Both the position numbers and the translations under genes were made by a program. DNA of 64,000 nucleotides from Calonectria ilicicola (taxonomy: Eukaryota; Ascomycota; Sordariomycetes; Hypocreales; Nectriaceae): assembly GCA_020809705.1 (NCBI GenBank), contig CP085833.1:1860001-1924000 (forward strand), in the 5' to 3' direction. Positions 24,944 to 36,988 of this stretch are shown piece by piece (the first letter of the stretch is position 1; each line of letters begins with the position of its first letter). The notes beneath the pieces are model-generated. The model saw only the letters and a program-made list of their open reading frames with translations. It was not told where the DNA came from and made no database searches.

Positions 24944-27396
24944 ACTCTACTGTAAACACATGCCGGACGACGTTCGGTATGTGCCGTGCCTTGCTGTGCT
25001 GCGAGGTGGTTATTAGTCCCTCACCGGCCGGCACATATCCACGGCATCCGCGCATTCATTTGATCGTGATTGGAGTGCCCCCCTCTCTCTGCACTGCAGG
25101 GTCGCTAGGCAGCTTTTCAATGTGTCGGTCAACGTCAACGAGCTGCACCAGAATGGAGTTTCTCCGGGGAAGAAAGAGACGAGAAGGAAAAAAAAGAGGG
25201 CGAAGAAGCAGAGAGTTGACGTTGAACTCATCCACCGCCCCTTACTGACCACGCTGTCCTGCCGCCTGTCGTCCAGCACATGGGCAGCAGTAGGCAGAAT
25301 AGCGTCATTGTGCGCATCCAAAGGGCGGTACAGGATCCCGGACGTGGTGGAGGAGACGATGGGGTTGCCCCCAATGCAATGCACCCTCCACCCCGAGACA
25401 TGAGACGTAGATGCGGCTTCTGTTGTCCACATGAAGTCCGTCGTTGAGTTAGAAACAGCTGATTGCTGAACCTGTCGCCATTCATACTGCTCTGTCATCC
25501 TTGGTTCTCCCTCACACCCCCATGCCCTTGGTTGTTGCCCTGGCTCAAGTAGTGACATTATCCTTGTCCAATACCCCTCTTCTTGTCTCCAGAAGACGTC
25601 TGCTGTTAAACGTCTTTTCCCGCAACCTCGCTGTCCAATGGATCGAGCCTTTTCTGGTTACGCTTACCGATAGTCTGGCTCTAAAACAACCTGCTGGTTC
25701 GTGAGGTTGGACATGGCGTCGTGCACCCCCGGTCTCTAGCCACGGTCCTCGAGCTCCACCACACCACCACTGCCGATTTTGTCACACCCTCTCCCACCCA
25801 AATTGTTCACACCCTTGCCATATATCTGTACACCCACGTTGTCCAGGGCCGCAACACGGACACACACGCACGCGCGCGCGCACTCAATCACACTACTGGC
25901 ACTATCGATATTCACACTATTCAGAACATGGGCGGCTGTTTGGCTCTCCTAACGGTCGCTCTTCCCAACTTAGCTTCGGTCTCCGTCTGGAGGGGGGAGA
26001 CCAGGTGCGGACTTGACAAGGGGCAAATTCACTCGGACGAGGAAGAGTTAAAAGGAATAGGGAAAAAGGAAAAAGCCACCATGATCTGTCCGACTGACGT
26101 GGAGGCTCACAGCCCTATCGCCTAGACCGGCGCGTCATGATTGCCCAGACCAGACAGTGTCCTGGGGTCGTTGAAGCCCTGGTCCCTGCGCTCCAAGTTA
26201 AGCGGGAGCAGTGGCAGCAGTAGGAGCAGCAGCAGTTGAGCATAGCTCGGTTCGCTTCATTCAAGAATGAGACGGAAAAGGGAGTGGAAGGCAAGGGCAG
26301 TGACATTGCAAACGTGTGAGCTACTGTCTTGGGATATGCCTGGGAAGGATCTTGGGGGGGGGCAGATCAGCCATGACACACCCCATTTCTGTCCCATATT
26401 GGTGTGAATGATGGAGTGGTACAAGGACTGACTGATCACTTTTACCGCGTCTCATCTCGCAAGTCAGCCCGAAATTCGGGAAAATAAGGGCGGCCGAACC
26501 GTCTCGGTGGGATCCGATCCCTTCACCTCAGACCTCGCGGCATCTCCATCCATATTGCCACTTTAGGAACGAGGGCCCGGCCGTTGCGGAGGCCCCGGAA
26601 CCAGATAGATGTGAGGGGCTCTCGAAAGTGGTCTGTGGTGATTTCCTCGAGGCCGTTTGGACCGGCCTTTTGGGTCCCTGGAATGTAGTACACCGTACTT
26701 TGGGTCCATGGCAACGACGCATCCACCACGCATCACGCACGTCTCCTGGCAGGCCCGGCGTGTGGTTTGCTTCCGCCGCCGAGTCCTCGGGACGCCGCCT
26801 CTTGGCTCGGCGGCCACACTTAGCGCCTCTCCGGGGGGGTGTAATAGCGGCCCAAGCGTTATTTTATCACCTCGCTGGCTGATCCCCTCCCCTACCCAGT
26901 CTAGGTTGGCGTCCTTCTCAATCCGGACAGTGGCGTCTGGAGTGTGTGTCAAAAAAAGCTGCCAAAGGCTTGCTGCCGCTCGAGCCAACTTGCGAGAGGG
27001 AGAGAGGGCGCACGAGGAAAAAGGAACCACAGAAAGCCGGCGTACGCCACTACAGATCGGAGGTGGGCGGGCCGCTCCTTGGGTCGGGTCCCTCGAGCAG
27101 CAGGAAAAACGAACGAGGACTGTACAGAGGCTCCGCCACCCGGTGCCAGACTCGCAGCAGCGCGCGCAGGACGGACCGAGGCTATGCCCGGAGCAGCAGG
27201 CGTCAACGGAGGCGCAGTAGGCATCAGGGCGCTTGCGGACGAAGAAAGAAAAGAAAAAAAGGCCATGAAAAAGAAAGGAAACGAAAAACATGAGGAAGAA
27301 GCAATGAAAAGGTGGTATCAGATGGTACCGTAGGTTACAGAGCGCAAAGCATCAATTTAGGTGGAGATCTGTAAGCCGTCCAATCCCTGTGGCGAG

Positions 27397-27422
27397 CAAC
27401 CAACAACCAACAACCAACAACC
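27397..27422. repeat. CAACCAA heptamer tandem repeat
   Basis: About three and a half copies in non-coding DNA. Confidence 0.85.
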
Positions 27423-28849
27423 CTCGTTCTCTTTTTTGGGGCGGGGAGGAGGAGGGGAGAGCGATTCACGTTCTCACACTTCACTCACACTTTACACTTC
27501 ACGCCCCCCTCCTCCTCCTCCTCCTCCGCGCATAGAGGAAAAGCCAAAACAACGTCCACAATCACACTGAACGGACAATGGCGTCCGTCCCCCATCCGGC
27601 GTGTGTGCCCGGGGGTGGCTCTGCGGCCTATGGCAACGGCGCAATGGCCCTTTGCCACGGCCGCCCGCTTCCTGCAACTTGACACGAACAGTGGGGTTGG
27701 ACTGCATGCCAGCCCTGGCCAATTGTTCCATTGACGACGTCTCTTGCCGGGCCGTGATGTGGTTGACGAGGCTGGGCCATAATTGGACTGCCAGCATGGG
27801 AGGTAATTGCTTTTTTGTGTCCCCCCCGTAACTCCATGCCTCCATATACACACACTCCATACCTTGTCCTGCAGCCGTATATTGGATGTATGATGCTACC
27901 CTGCTGCATTTGGCGTCCCTCCCAGCTCCGTGCCTGACCTCACATCGTGCCCCCGTACCTTACCTAACCCTGGCATACCATGTCTTTCCGTGCCTTCTCC
28001 TGCATCAATGGTGCCCCATCTACCCATCAACGGCCGCCCCAACCACGGTAGACTGGCCGGATTCTATGACGCCCTACTGGCCCAGCCGAGACTGCCAATC
28101 CCGAGGGCGTGGAACTTTCACGCTTGGGCGTGGGACTTGGCATGACCGAGGGAACAAAGAAACGCTGCGGCGTGTCTACCCTGCTTGCTCTTTTCTTTTT
28201 CTTCTACATCTTGTGTCGTCTTTTTTTTTTTTTTTGTTCCTTTCACACCCCCCTCCTCCTCACCCTTACTCTCTTTCTCACTCACACACTCTCTCTCGCT
28301 TCCCCTTCCACCCTCCCCTCCTCCTCATACGCGCCCACCCCAGAAGCAAAAAAACAAAAAAGAGATCCGCGTAGACCAGGATGGATGAGTCGAGACCTTG
28401 AATGAAAGGGATGGGGGGCCCATTGGGCCAAGACCGGATTCGAAATGTGACCAGGCGACCAAATAGAAACGACACTATGCCGGGGTGTGTGTAAGTGGTG
28501 GAGTGCAGCATCGACTCGATGTTGGTCATGTAGCGTCCTCGTCTGGCCTGTAGGAGAGAACCGAGTACGAGTCGACAGCACCTCGACGAAGGGAAACTCC
28601 GGGAGAGAATGCAGACGTCCGTCATGTCACTTTCTCTTATAAAACGACGACCCCCGTTCGTCTGTATTCCCACGATTATGCTTGGACGTTTGTAGATCTT
28701 TTGACCTGTCTCTCGACACTTATTCTGTGGGTAACACACCCCTTCTCGGCCCGCATTGTCAGTTGTGATCACTCCTAGACCAGGTATTGCCTGCTCGGAA
28801 CGCTGCATTTGTTTGCTCCATTACCCTTTTACATATCTCTGTTGCGTCT

Positions 28850-28858
28850 TATATAAAA
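28850..28858 (+). promoter_or_regulatory. TATA box of the P450 gene
   Basis: TATATAAAA lies about 131 bases before the P450 start codon, followed by a C/T-rich leader, as expected for a fungal core promoter. Inferred from sequence and position only. Confidence 0.55.
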
Positions 28859-28988
28859 CCCTCCTGCTTGGCAACGTTTGGCGCAAGATCAGGAGAAAGA
28901 GACTGAAGTTGAGCACAACAGAATCAACTCATTCCCTTGTCCTTATTCTTCTCCTTCTTTTTCTTGTTCCTACTTCGCTAGCCTCACC

Positions 28989-30655
28989 ATGGCCATTGTC
29001 AATTCTCTATGGGCCTCGCTGGCTTCGAGAGCCCCAGCAATTGACCCTGTTTTCACTTCGTTGGCCTTGGAGGCCGTTCTTGTCGTTGTCTTTCTTTACA
29101 TTATCCTTCCCACAATCCGCTCTGTTGTACGCTCCGCTCAGACCTCGACTCACCGGGAATTCTCGTCAGACATTAAGAATCAGACAATTTCCGGCTTGCT
29201 TGACGTCTCGCAGCTCCCCAGCCTCTGTTCCTCCATTCCCTACCTTGGACACCTCCTTGGTCTGCAGAACGACAGCGCTCGCTACATCAACAAGGTCATT
29301 GCCTCGACTGCTGCTCCAATCTTCACCATCAACATCCCCTTTAAGCGCATCATTGTCGCAAACCCGTCCATGGACCGACAGCTCTCGCGCCACACCTCGG
29401 AAACCGGATTGGCTCAAATTCTTGCCTACGTCGGCCCCCGCGTCTTTAGCCTGGGACCCAAGACTATCGATGTAATCCTGGACTGCGACCCTCGACCCCT
29501 CCACAAGGTCGAGTTTGGCAGCGCCGACAACCTCAAAGCCCTGTCTGAGCGCTCCGGCGTCTTCATCTGGGATGAGATGAATAAGATGCCCGCTCACAGC
29601 GAGGTTGATCTCGCCCATTGGATGTTTGGTCTCACTGTGTCTGCCACAGCGAGCGCCGTCTGGGGTGTTGAGAACCCCTGGAGGATGGACCGTGAATTTG
29701 CTGAGGAGTTCATGTAAGTACGCCATTGTCACCAAAGACTTGTGACGAGATTCTATCATCTTTTCAAAAAAGAATACTGGCTAACACTCATTGAAGGAAC
29801 CTGAGCGAGACTTTTGACTCTCTCTCTCGTCCATTGGCATGGCTCACCGCTCCCTCGGCATACAAGTCTCGCAAGTTCCTCAGTCGCCGTCTCCGCGAAT
29901 TCCACCACCAGCACCGCGAATCCCGCATCAACAGCGTGGCCCATGGCATCAATGTCGTGGCCCACTCGGATCCTGACTGGGAAACAAACGACGACTACTT
30001 CAACATTGAGATGGTCTCTGCGCTTGGTCTCCTGGCCACTCCTAGCACTCTCTGTGTCTGGCTGATGCGCCACCTTCTTTCCGACCCCTACATGCTGAGC
30101 ATCGTCACCCAAGAGGTTCAGCGACTTAGGGATGTTCCTGGTGAAACCTCTGGAACCCCTAAGCTCGACCTGACTGATGTCCGCTCTCTCTGCCCCTGGC
30201 TCGTTGCATCGTGGTACGAGAATCTCCGGCTTCACATGACCGGCGTTCCTCGACTTGCACGCAACGACTTCACCCTCAACCTTTCACATGACGAGCCTCT
30301 GGCAGTGTCACAAGGCGACATCTTCTTGCTGCCCATGTGCACCTCCAACCTGGACCCTTTGACATGGGGTCCTGATGCTGCCTCCTTTGTCCCCGGCCGA
30401 TTCATTACCAGCGACGGCGAATTGAATAACAGTCTCATTCGCAAGGTTCGCGCGTTTGGCGTTGCCGGCAACCTGTGCCCTGGCCGCGTCTTCGGCTTTG
30501 AAGTGGCCATGATGATGGTTGCGGGCATTCTGCGCAATTTTGAGATCCAGAGCCTAGATGGCAACGGCTTCTACGTACCAGGGGTACGCCGAGGCTTCAA
30601 CGTTGGCTTTGAGCGATACGCAGATGATGTCAGAGTGGCATTCGTGCGGAAGTGA
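28989..30655 (+). CDS. Cytochrome P450, CYP7/CYP8-like architecture
   Basis: Exons 28989-29713 and 29797-30655 encode 527 residues; the 83-nt intron (GTAAGT..GAAG) splits a Met codon. Residues 20-45 form one N-terminal membrane anchor, so the enzyme should sit on the ER facing the cytosol. The K-helix motif is E383-N-L-R386, a PGRF segment replaces the PERF motif, and the haem loop runs F462 to G471 with Cys469 as thiolate ligand. Two features are unusual: the haem loop reads F-G-V-A-G-N-L-C, so the usual Gly four places after Phe is Ala, and the I-helix lacks the acid-Thr pair, reading LLATPST. The loss of the acid-Thr pair recalls the CYP7/CYP8 clan (sterol hydroxylases, prostacyclin synthase). 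The substrate is unknown. No secondary-metabolism cluster genes adjoin it. Confidence 0.9.
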
Positions 30656-31298
30656 TTCATTCTTTGTCTTCTCCTTTGTCGATTATTTTGATACCCAGGG
30701 TCGGCTTTTGTGCTTTGGGTCATGGGTTGGGTACGGGAACTCTTTTTTCTTTTTTTTTTTTTTGAACAAATATTCGGGTATAGCTTTTTGGGTATATTGG
30801 GATGGCACTTTGCTTTTGGTACGGATGAACGATAACAGATGGGATATATAACCACAAGTACAGAGTCCCAGTAGGACGAAACTAGACAGGATTTTCTATG
30901 TATTCTTTTTTTTACTTCAATTGAAGGTTCGGATATCTTTATATGTGTCTCAACTCGGTGAACCTTGCGCCACAGGGCATTTTGCATGATAATGCAGGTA
31001 CAACTTTTTGACTTGCCAAACTGCCACTTCTCCCCACCTCTTCATTATTACCATGTTCAACTTCATTAGAGTTCGAGTTAAGCTTACAATGGATTTGTTG
31101 TTGTGTTAAAAATAGCTTGCAAGCCGGTTTGAGAGCACACCCTACATTGGCCGCAGGCATGACCGGTTGCTCTACGTCTGGCCAGAGCTATCCACAACGC
31201 TATGGAGGGCACTATTGTGGCCATGGTATAAAAAGAAAGATGGCAGGTACAAGAAGCTTTAGATTCCTAAGATTTTAAAAAGAAAAAGCCAAAAAAAA
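30656..31298. other. Intergenic, AT-rich
   Basis: Presumed 3' UTR and terminator region of the P450 gene, with oligo-T runs at about 30746-30763 and 30907-30914, then unassigned sequence up to the 5S rRNA gene. No gene seen. Confidence 0.5.
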
Positions 31299-31417
31299 AC
31301 ACACAACAGCAGGGATTCGCTGGTCGTCACCGACCCAACTACTAGTCCGCCGGTTGTTAGCTTATCTATGGGAGAGCGGACGGGATCCCGAGTTCTCTAA
31401 CACCTATGGTCGTATGT
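31299..31417 (-). rRNA. 5S ribosomal RNA (dispersed copy 1)
   Basis: The minus strand carries a complete fungal 5S rRNA of about 119 nt: the ACATACGACCATAG start, the GGGATCCCGTCCGCTC loop segment, the GGGTCGGTGACGACC hairpin and a terminal GTTGTGTGT pairing with the 5' end. A run of nine T follows immediately as a Pol III terminator. The internal control region (A-box, intermediate element, C-box) lies within the gene. Single dispersed 5S genes are usual in filamentous ascomycetes. It is not identical to the copy at 45987; see that entry. Confidence 0.95.
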
Positions 31418-31815
31418 ACCTGGATATCAGATGAATCAAATTATAATCCCCTTCGGAATCTGTTGTGCCGATATGAAACAACTGGCTTCACAAAGAGTGC
31501 TTTGATTGACGTCTACACATTGAGGTTTGATATCTGTAGCATTTTGACCTCATCAGCGTAAATACATATCTAAATAATTCTGCAAACTCAGCGGCACATA
31601 TGCCCAATACAAGACGCGCAGTTGTCAAAAACACGATCCAAGTGGTGCAATATTAGAAGGAAAGTATGCCACGCCTTGAGGATCGGTCGGAAAAGGAACA
31701 GAGGAAAAAAGGAAACATCCACCCCAAGTCCGCGAGAGCTGTCGATAAATGAGAGACAGTGCAGGAGTGCGTTCGCAGTTGAAACAAAAAAGAAGGAAAG
31801 AAGTTGAAAGCAACC
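31418..31815. other. Intergenic between 5S rRNA and DUF7924 gene
   Basis: No gene recognised; probably the upstream region of the 5S gene and the 3' UTR of the neighbouring minus-strand gene. Confidence 0.5.
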
Positions 31816-33290
31816 TCAAGAGTCGCGTTGGCGCTTTGATGGGGGCTCGTCATCGGATACCGACTGGCTGCTGGACGGTGCCTGATCAAGAGACAATTCA
31901 TAATCGAAGAATTCTGCCTGCTCGTCGGGAGACGTGTTCGTTTGCGGCATAATCTCATGCCCCAGGGCCTTGGCGTTCGCTAATGCAATGGCCTGGTTTC
32001 GTTGTTGCTCCGCCCAGTCTCGAGCATTCCGATACGCAGCAATTCCTTTGGCGCAGTTGGCGCGGCTACTCAACAATGCATAACTCATCAACTCCTCGAT
32101 GATGTACCCAGGCTCCTCCCTACCATTGGTTGGTGGGACGGGATGGCAAGAAAAAATCGTGAGCAATCCGTTGAAGTATGTGGACCCCGTTGTGTAAGCC
32201 TTTTGGTCGAAGGTTAGGTTAGGCTCTTTGTAGCATCGAAGACGATGCTGTCCACGCGCCCCCAAGGCTAAATCATATTTAATTTGATTTACGGAAACAG
32301 AAATGGATCCTTCTTGTTCTTTGGCTTCAAAGAAAAAATTCGGGGCTGCAGGGAGGTTTGTCATGGAGGAAGGAATAATAAAGTCCTTCAGGTCTTTTCG
32401 CACTTTGATCTCAATCTGCCCAGGGCGAGAACCAGAGTAATGATCTGGTTTTGCGGCAGGAATTTCCTTATCAGTCAACGGGGAGTATTCATCAAACAGG
32501 ATTTCCTGAGAAAATGTGTAGGGATCCTTGACGGCCCCCTCGATCTTTGGCCAGACCCACGTGAAGAATTTTCTGTCACTTTGCGAGGACTTTGCATCCC
32601 TTCGGAAGGCCGTGAAGGTTGCCTCCGAAAACTCCTCTTCCGACAGTGAGCTTCTGCGCTTTCTGAGCACTTTCAAAATCTCTTCGTGATTGGTGGCCTT
32701 AGGAGGACTGTCCATGCAGTCGTCGGAGAGGAGAATGCCATGGTCCGCAAGGTACTGAGAAAACCCGCTGTCGTATGGTGTGTCCTTGTAAGTCTTTGGG
32801 CTATCTTCTTCGTTCTGCGCATTGAAGCCAACTGGAATATCCTTTTCAGAGGTATCGAGAACAGGGGACAGAGGCTGTACACCCTCACCAGTCACAAGTC
32901 TGATGTTTGGAAACTATTAAATAATCAGCACACGTGTTTGGGTTGATGGATTATGCATACTCCTCTAAGATCCTCAAGGTGTGGACCACCAAAACGCGAG
33001 ATTTGATGGGGGCATTTGAGTTGAGAAGGCGAAAGGTCTCCAAGGATGTCATCGACATCTATGGAGGTCGGCTGTAAGTCCAGTTGATCTTGTTCGATCA
33101 ACTTAATTCCTCGATCTAATTCTCTCATTGCGCCGTGCGTGAAAGTAATAGTAGACAAATTGTCCCAAAAGAATGCTGTATATCTGCGTGATTACTGTAT
33201 GTTTGGGTCTTGGTGCAATGCTGTTGAAGGGAGATGTCTTTGTTGATTATACTTAAAGGAGCCAGGGTAAGACTGGTCATGGCACTGCAT
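31816..33290 (-). CDS. DUF7924-like protein with PD-(D/E)XK signature
   Basis: Three exons on the minus strand, 33290-33253, 33183-32961 and 32913-31816, encode 452 residues; introns are 69 nt (GTATAA..GCAG) and 47 nt (GTATGC..ATAG). The start Met is chosen because only that frame joins in phase to the FWDNLS segment. The middle reads FGGPHLEDLRG, typical of an expanded fungal family. A PD-(D/E)XK-like core is visible: P243-D244, about 38 residues, then E283-A-K285 on a hydrophobic strand, followed by a helix with Gln and a GARGQH turn. The C-terminus is acidic then basic (PPSKRQRDS), possibly a nuclear signal. The family resembles DUF7924, whose function is not established to my knowledge; nuclease activity is inference. 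It lies about 0.8 kb downstream of an NLR-like gene on the same strand. The short first exon is the least certain part. Confidence 0.82.
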
Positions 33291-34076
33291 TGACCAGGCA
33301 CAGGGTCTAAGCTCAAGACGGAATAACAGATGAAGATTCAATGAAAATATGTTCAACACGAGTCAAGCGACCGTATACTGACAGATGATTCACGTGTTTG
33401 TGTGTAAAGTGGGTTTTCAACAAAACTAACATATAGTGTGGAGTTCATGTATTACCAACAAGAAGGTAGTCATATAGCTAAATTGAGCATGTTAGTTACA
33501 GTGAATCGTTAGTGTTCCGAAACCCAGACAATGATTCAACCCCTTCTCTTGGTACATCAAATTTCCTTTCACTGTGTCAGAACAAACCTAATTTTGTGCG
33601 CCTGTTTCTAGAGGAGCATTAAATCACCCCGTTGAAATAGCTGGTAATCTGGAAACGGTTTCCATCTTTGGAAATCTCACTTACACCGTTTTTATCCTAG
33701 AAAGCTGCTAGTAGCTCTAGCCCCTCAGGCCAGAAGACAGTTATTGATTGGGATCATACTAGCAACAAAATGTCTTCAAACAAAGCCTTCACCGCAGCTA
33801 TGGATCGGATGGACTGCTTTAGCCCGAGTTGGATATTGGCGAGATCTTCTACTGTGCAATCTCTGTCGTTCAAAGTTGGTATATTTGGGCTAACGAGCGA
33901 CAGTGAGAACGAGGCACAAATGATTTTGTCCTCTTCTGCAATGGCCACACAAAAAGGCGTTGCGGAATCTGGGTGTTATGGCACGGCGCGCTTCACTCGA
34001 GTCAAATTAGAGGGTGCTATCGCCAGGGCTGTCGGCGAGATTCCTATGTTGCGATATTAAACACTAGCTATTAAGT
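33291..34076. other. Intergenic with a possible gene relic
   Basis: AT-rich spacer between two minus-strand genes. On the minus strand 34050-33754 reads as protein-like sequence (a segment containing TVEDLANIQLGLKQSIR) interrupted by one TAA and without a clear ATG. The opposite strand of the same bases has a 96-codon frame starting at an ATG at 33770. Neither resembles a family I know. I regard the minus-strand frame as a possible decayed gene fragment, with low confidence. Confidence 0.3.
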
Positions 34077-36988
34077 TTAGCTTGGTTTAAACCAAGTCTT
34101 CCATTTCACCTTGAGCTTTTCACTTAAATAATCTCTCTTTTTCCCAGTCGCAGCATTATTACGTTGCAGCAGATCCTTGACAGCACGATAATATTCAGAT
34201 TCGCGCTGTTTTTGTTCCCTTCCGAATGTGTCTGTGGACGCCTCCATCTTGTTGATTAAGGACAAGATACCAGGTTGTTTAATCCCCCTACTTAAAAGAT
34301 AAGCTATCATTTCCAGCCTTTGGGAATATGGGATTCTCGTCGCATCAACTCCGATGATGAACGACGAAGCAGAAAATCGCTCGAACCCAAAGATAGCTTG
34401 CTCTAATATAGCCTTGGACTTTTTAGGCGGAACAGGATGAAATCCTGAAGGATGCTCCTCCATCTTATGCCGCACGTATGGAAGTATAGCAAATTGAACG
34501 GCCAGGCCGTTGAAGCTGTTCCGATCCTTCATTTGCCCAGTCTCCTTGCTTGGTTGGTATGAGGGCCACATGACAGTGACTAATGATGAAACCTCCCCGT
34601 CCAGAGAAGGCAGGCAGTCGGAGGCTGCACGGTGTAAGTCATCAACAGCCTGAATCAGCATCTTTTCACTAGTTACGCCACCATCCACAAGCGACGCGTA
34701 GAGCAGAGACCTGGTAACCCGTCCCCAGAACTCATCCCCATCCGGCAAAACCTCCTCCGAGTTCTGCAGCTTGATAATTTCTGCACGAAGAAGACACATG
34801 TGGGGATCAAATGATGGGGGGCTTGCGGTGCGAAGATTCTCCCAGACTCGTGGCTGTTTAATCCACTCCGCTGCCGTTCTATGAAGATAGTCGACAGTTT
34901 GAGTTGATTCAACGGCCTCGAGTATCCCTCTTGTTCGTGCGCTAAGTCTTCTTTTGAGGGCAGTCAGGATTTGATCATGATCTAGATCATCAAGCTTGAT
35001 GTTTATTTTGTTTCCTCTTGATTCATCCGCCAGCCAGAGTGTCATCCAATCCACTGGCGCACAAGCTAGGACGTGGATCTGTAGCATCACCGATACCTCG
35101 GGTAAAAGGCGCTGAGGAATGGCTGCATATATTGCATCGTAAAGGTTCTCAATCTCGACTGGCATTTCATCAAGTATTGACTGCAATTGCATGAGACTGG
35201 CACCCTCTATAAGTTCCTCAAGTAGTGTTTGCGTGACAATGGCTGTCCAGAGAAATACTCCGTGGGCCTTGGATACAACCTGCTCTATTAGACGATCCCC
35301 GCCATTTCTATACAGAGCATTCAGTTCTGAAAAGGCTCTGAGGCCATGAAAATGGCCAATGACAAATTCTTTGATGTCATTGTGCGTTAACAAATGCATT
35401 TGCATTCCAGGACTATTTGCAAAGGCATCGCTGAATTGCGGCCAGGACCGGCTTGCAACGCATACCTTGATCGCCTTGTGTTGAGAAATATCTTGTATTA
35501 GTGAGCAAAGCTGAAGCGGAGCAACCTCAAACTCATCAAGTCCATCAATGAATATCATCAGTCGCATTTTGGTCTTGGCCAAGCGCAAGAGTCTACCAAA
35601 CGATTCGTGCAGTTCCCAAGCGCTCCAGGGAGGGAAATTTTGCGTACGAAGTTCACGAAGTGTAAGAAAGAGTGCCCACCTTCTCGGACACAAAATTGGG
35701 GTTAGATCCGGTTTTTTCTGGAGTATTTGGTGAAGAAGGGTTCGAAGGAGACCCTCTTCTGATTTCCCTAGGTCAAGACCCGGCTTCCATGCATAGTACT
35801 TGATTTTGAATACCGGAAATCCTCGAGCCCACCGGGAGAGATGTCGGTCGATGGCTTGATAGTTGACTATATGTTTCATCATAGTAGACTTTCCAGATCC
35901 AGGCTTGCCTGTTATCCAAAACGGGAGCCGTGAATCCCCTTCCAGCCAATCTGGGAGGCTAGACCACATCGGTTCTCCATTATCTGATAGTTTCGGTATT
36001 CTGGAGAATACCCACTCATAGGTCGACCTAAAGGTGGCTGTAATTGCCTCTTCACGGTTACCCATTGAGTGAAATTGCAAACTGGTTATGATGAACGATT
36101 TTAGATCTCTAGGCGAGACAGTCGTTTGTTGAGGAAAGGTCAAAAAAAGAGACTCGTCATGATCCCAATCTTTGCTCCATAACCTATCAACGATCTCTTG
36201 TGCGACCCTAGTAGTACGAATGGATTCTGTTGCACCTGGTCCGATGGGGCCTATACCGTCTACTCGGCCCCTTTTGGTCTCAAGATCTGATTCATCTTCC
36301 TCTCCCGTTGTGAAGGCGATTCGACCTGGGCCCAAGTCGACCGTTTTCTCGATAGCTTTATCAAGTGCGGAAATCATGGTGTCGAGCTTGCTGCTAAACT
36401 GCTGCTCCCAACCCTTTGTTTCCCGAGAGCTATACCTATTTGGCTGTAAGCTTATGACTAAAATGCATAGTGAAATACTAACCATGTTGACATAACCGTT
36501 GCCATGATAATCTGCTGGCGTGTATCATTCAAGCGTTGCTTCATTTCGTCGAGTTTCCTTCCTTTCCACCATTTCTTCAGGGCTACGCGGAAGCATTCAC
36601 CAACCGATCGTGACTCATCATGCTTGAACAAGGGCCTAGCTGCAGCTCTCTTATCACTTTCAAGCTCACTGCGAAAACTGTCATCGACTCGCGGGAGAAT
36701 AGTTTGGATCTCAGAGGCGATGTCAGCGCATTCTGAGCAAACTCGTAGTAACACAGTATCCGGATTTTGCGAGACACCATTGAATTCTTCATTGTGACGA
36801 TCTAAAGTTGTCTTGACACCAGAAGCTAGCAGAGAAATATCTTGGGAGACTGCCGAGAGCTCTTGCAGAGCCAAATCTTGCCCCGTAGCAGAGCGGTAGA
36901 TGTGCCAAGTTTCTGAAAAGAGGCGCTGGCCAAAGTCGACAAATTGCACCACCGCAGCAGCAACACCGAGCGCAGATAAGGGATCCAT
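34077..36988 (-). CDS. NACHT-domain STAND protein (fungal NLR-like)
   Basis: Two minus-strand exons, 36988-36483 and 36429-34077, encode 952 residues. The 53-nt intron (GTTAGT..ATAG) splits a Cys codon; the nearer CTTACAG acceptor would shift the frame and was rejected. Residues 1-165 start with a hydrophobic helix typical of fungal STAND N-terminal signalling domains (SesA/HeLo-like N-domain class). The NACHT module shows Walker A GKPGSGKST at 343-351 and Walker B IFIDGLDEF at 461-469, after the WLEGDSRLPFWITG lead-in common in this family. The region after about residue 560 resembles the helical DUF7791 segment. No WD40, ankyrin or TPR repeats are evident at the C-terminus. Such proteins act in the cytosol in non-self recognition and regulated cell death; that role here is inference. 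Its wording and codon use look more AT-rich than the core genes. Confidence 0.88.

Larger units (their letters stand above)
17352..28988. other. 11.6 kb gene-poor region
   Basis: No supported gene on either strand. About 17.4-18.95 kb is AT-rich and follows the C2H2 gene. The rest holds homopolymers (A22 at 19320, A19 at 22870), short tandem repeats, G-rich blocks and C/T-rich stretches. Open frames of 100-240 codons exist but are low-complexity, begin mostly at non-ATG codons and lack convincing partners. The final part carries the P450 promoter. Confidence 0.5.

Noticed and set aside
26563..27291. Minus-strand open frame of 242 codons
   Set aside because: Composition is random-like (Cys/Ser/Arg/Phe-rich), starts in a poly-T stretch, and no family features are visible.
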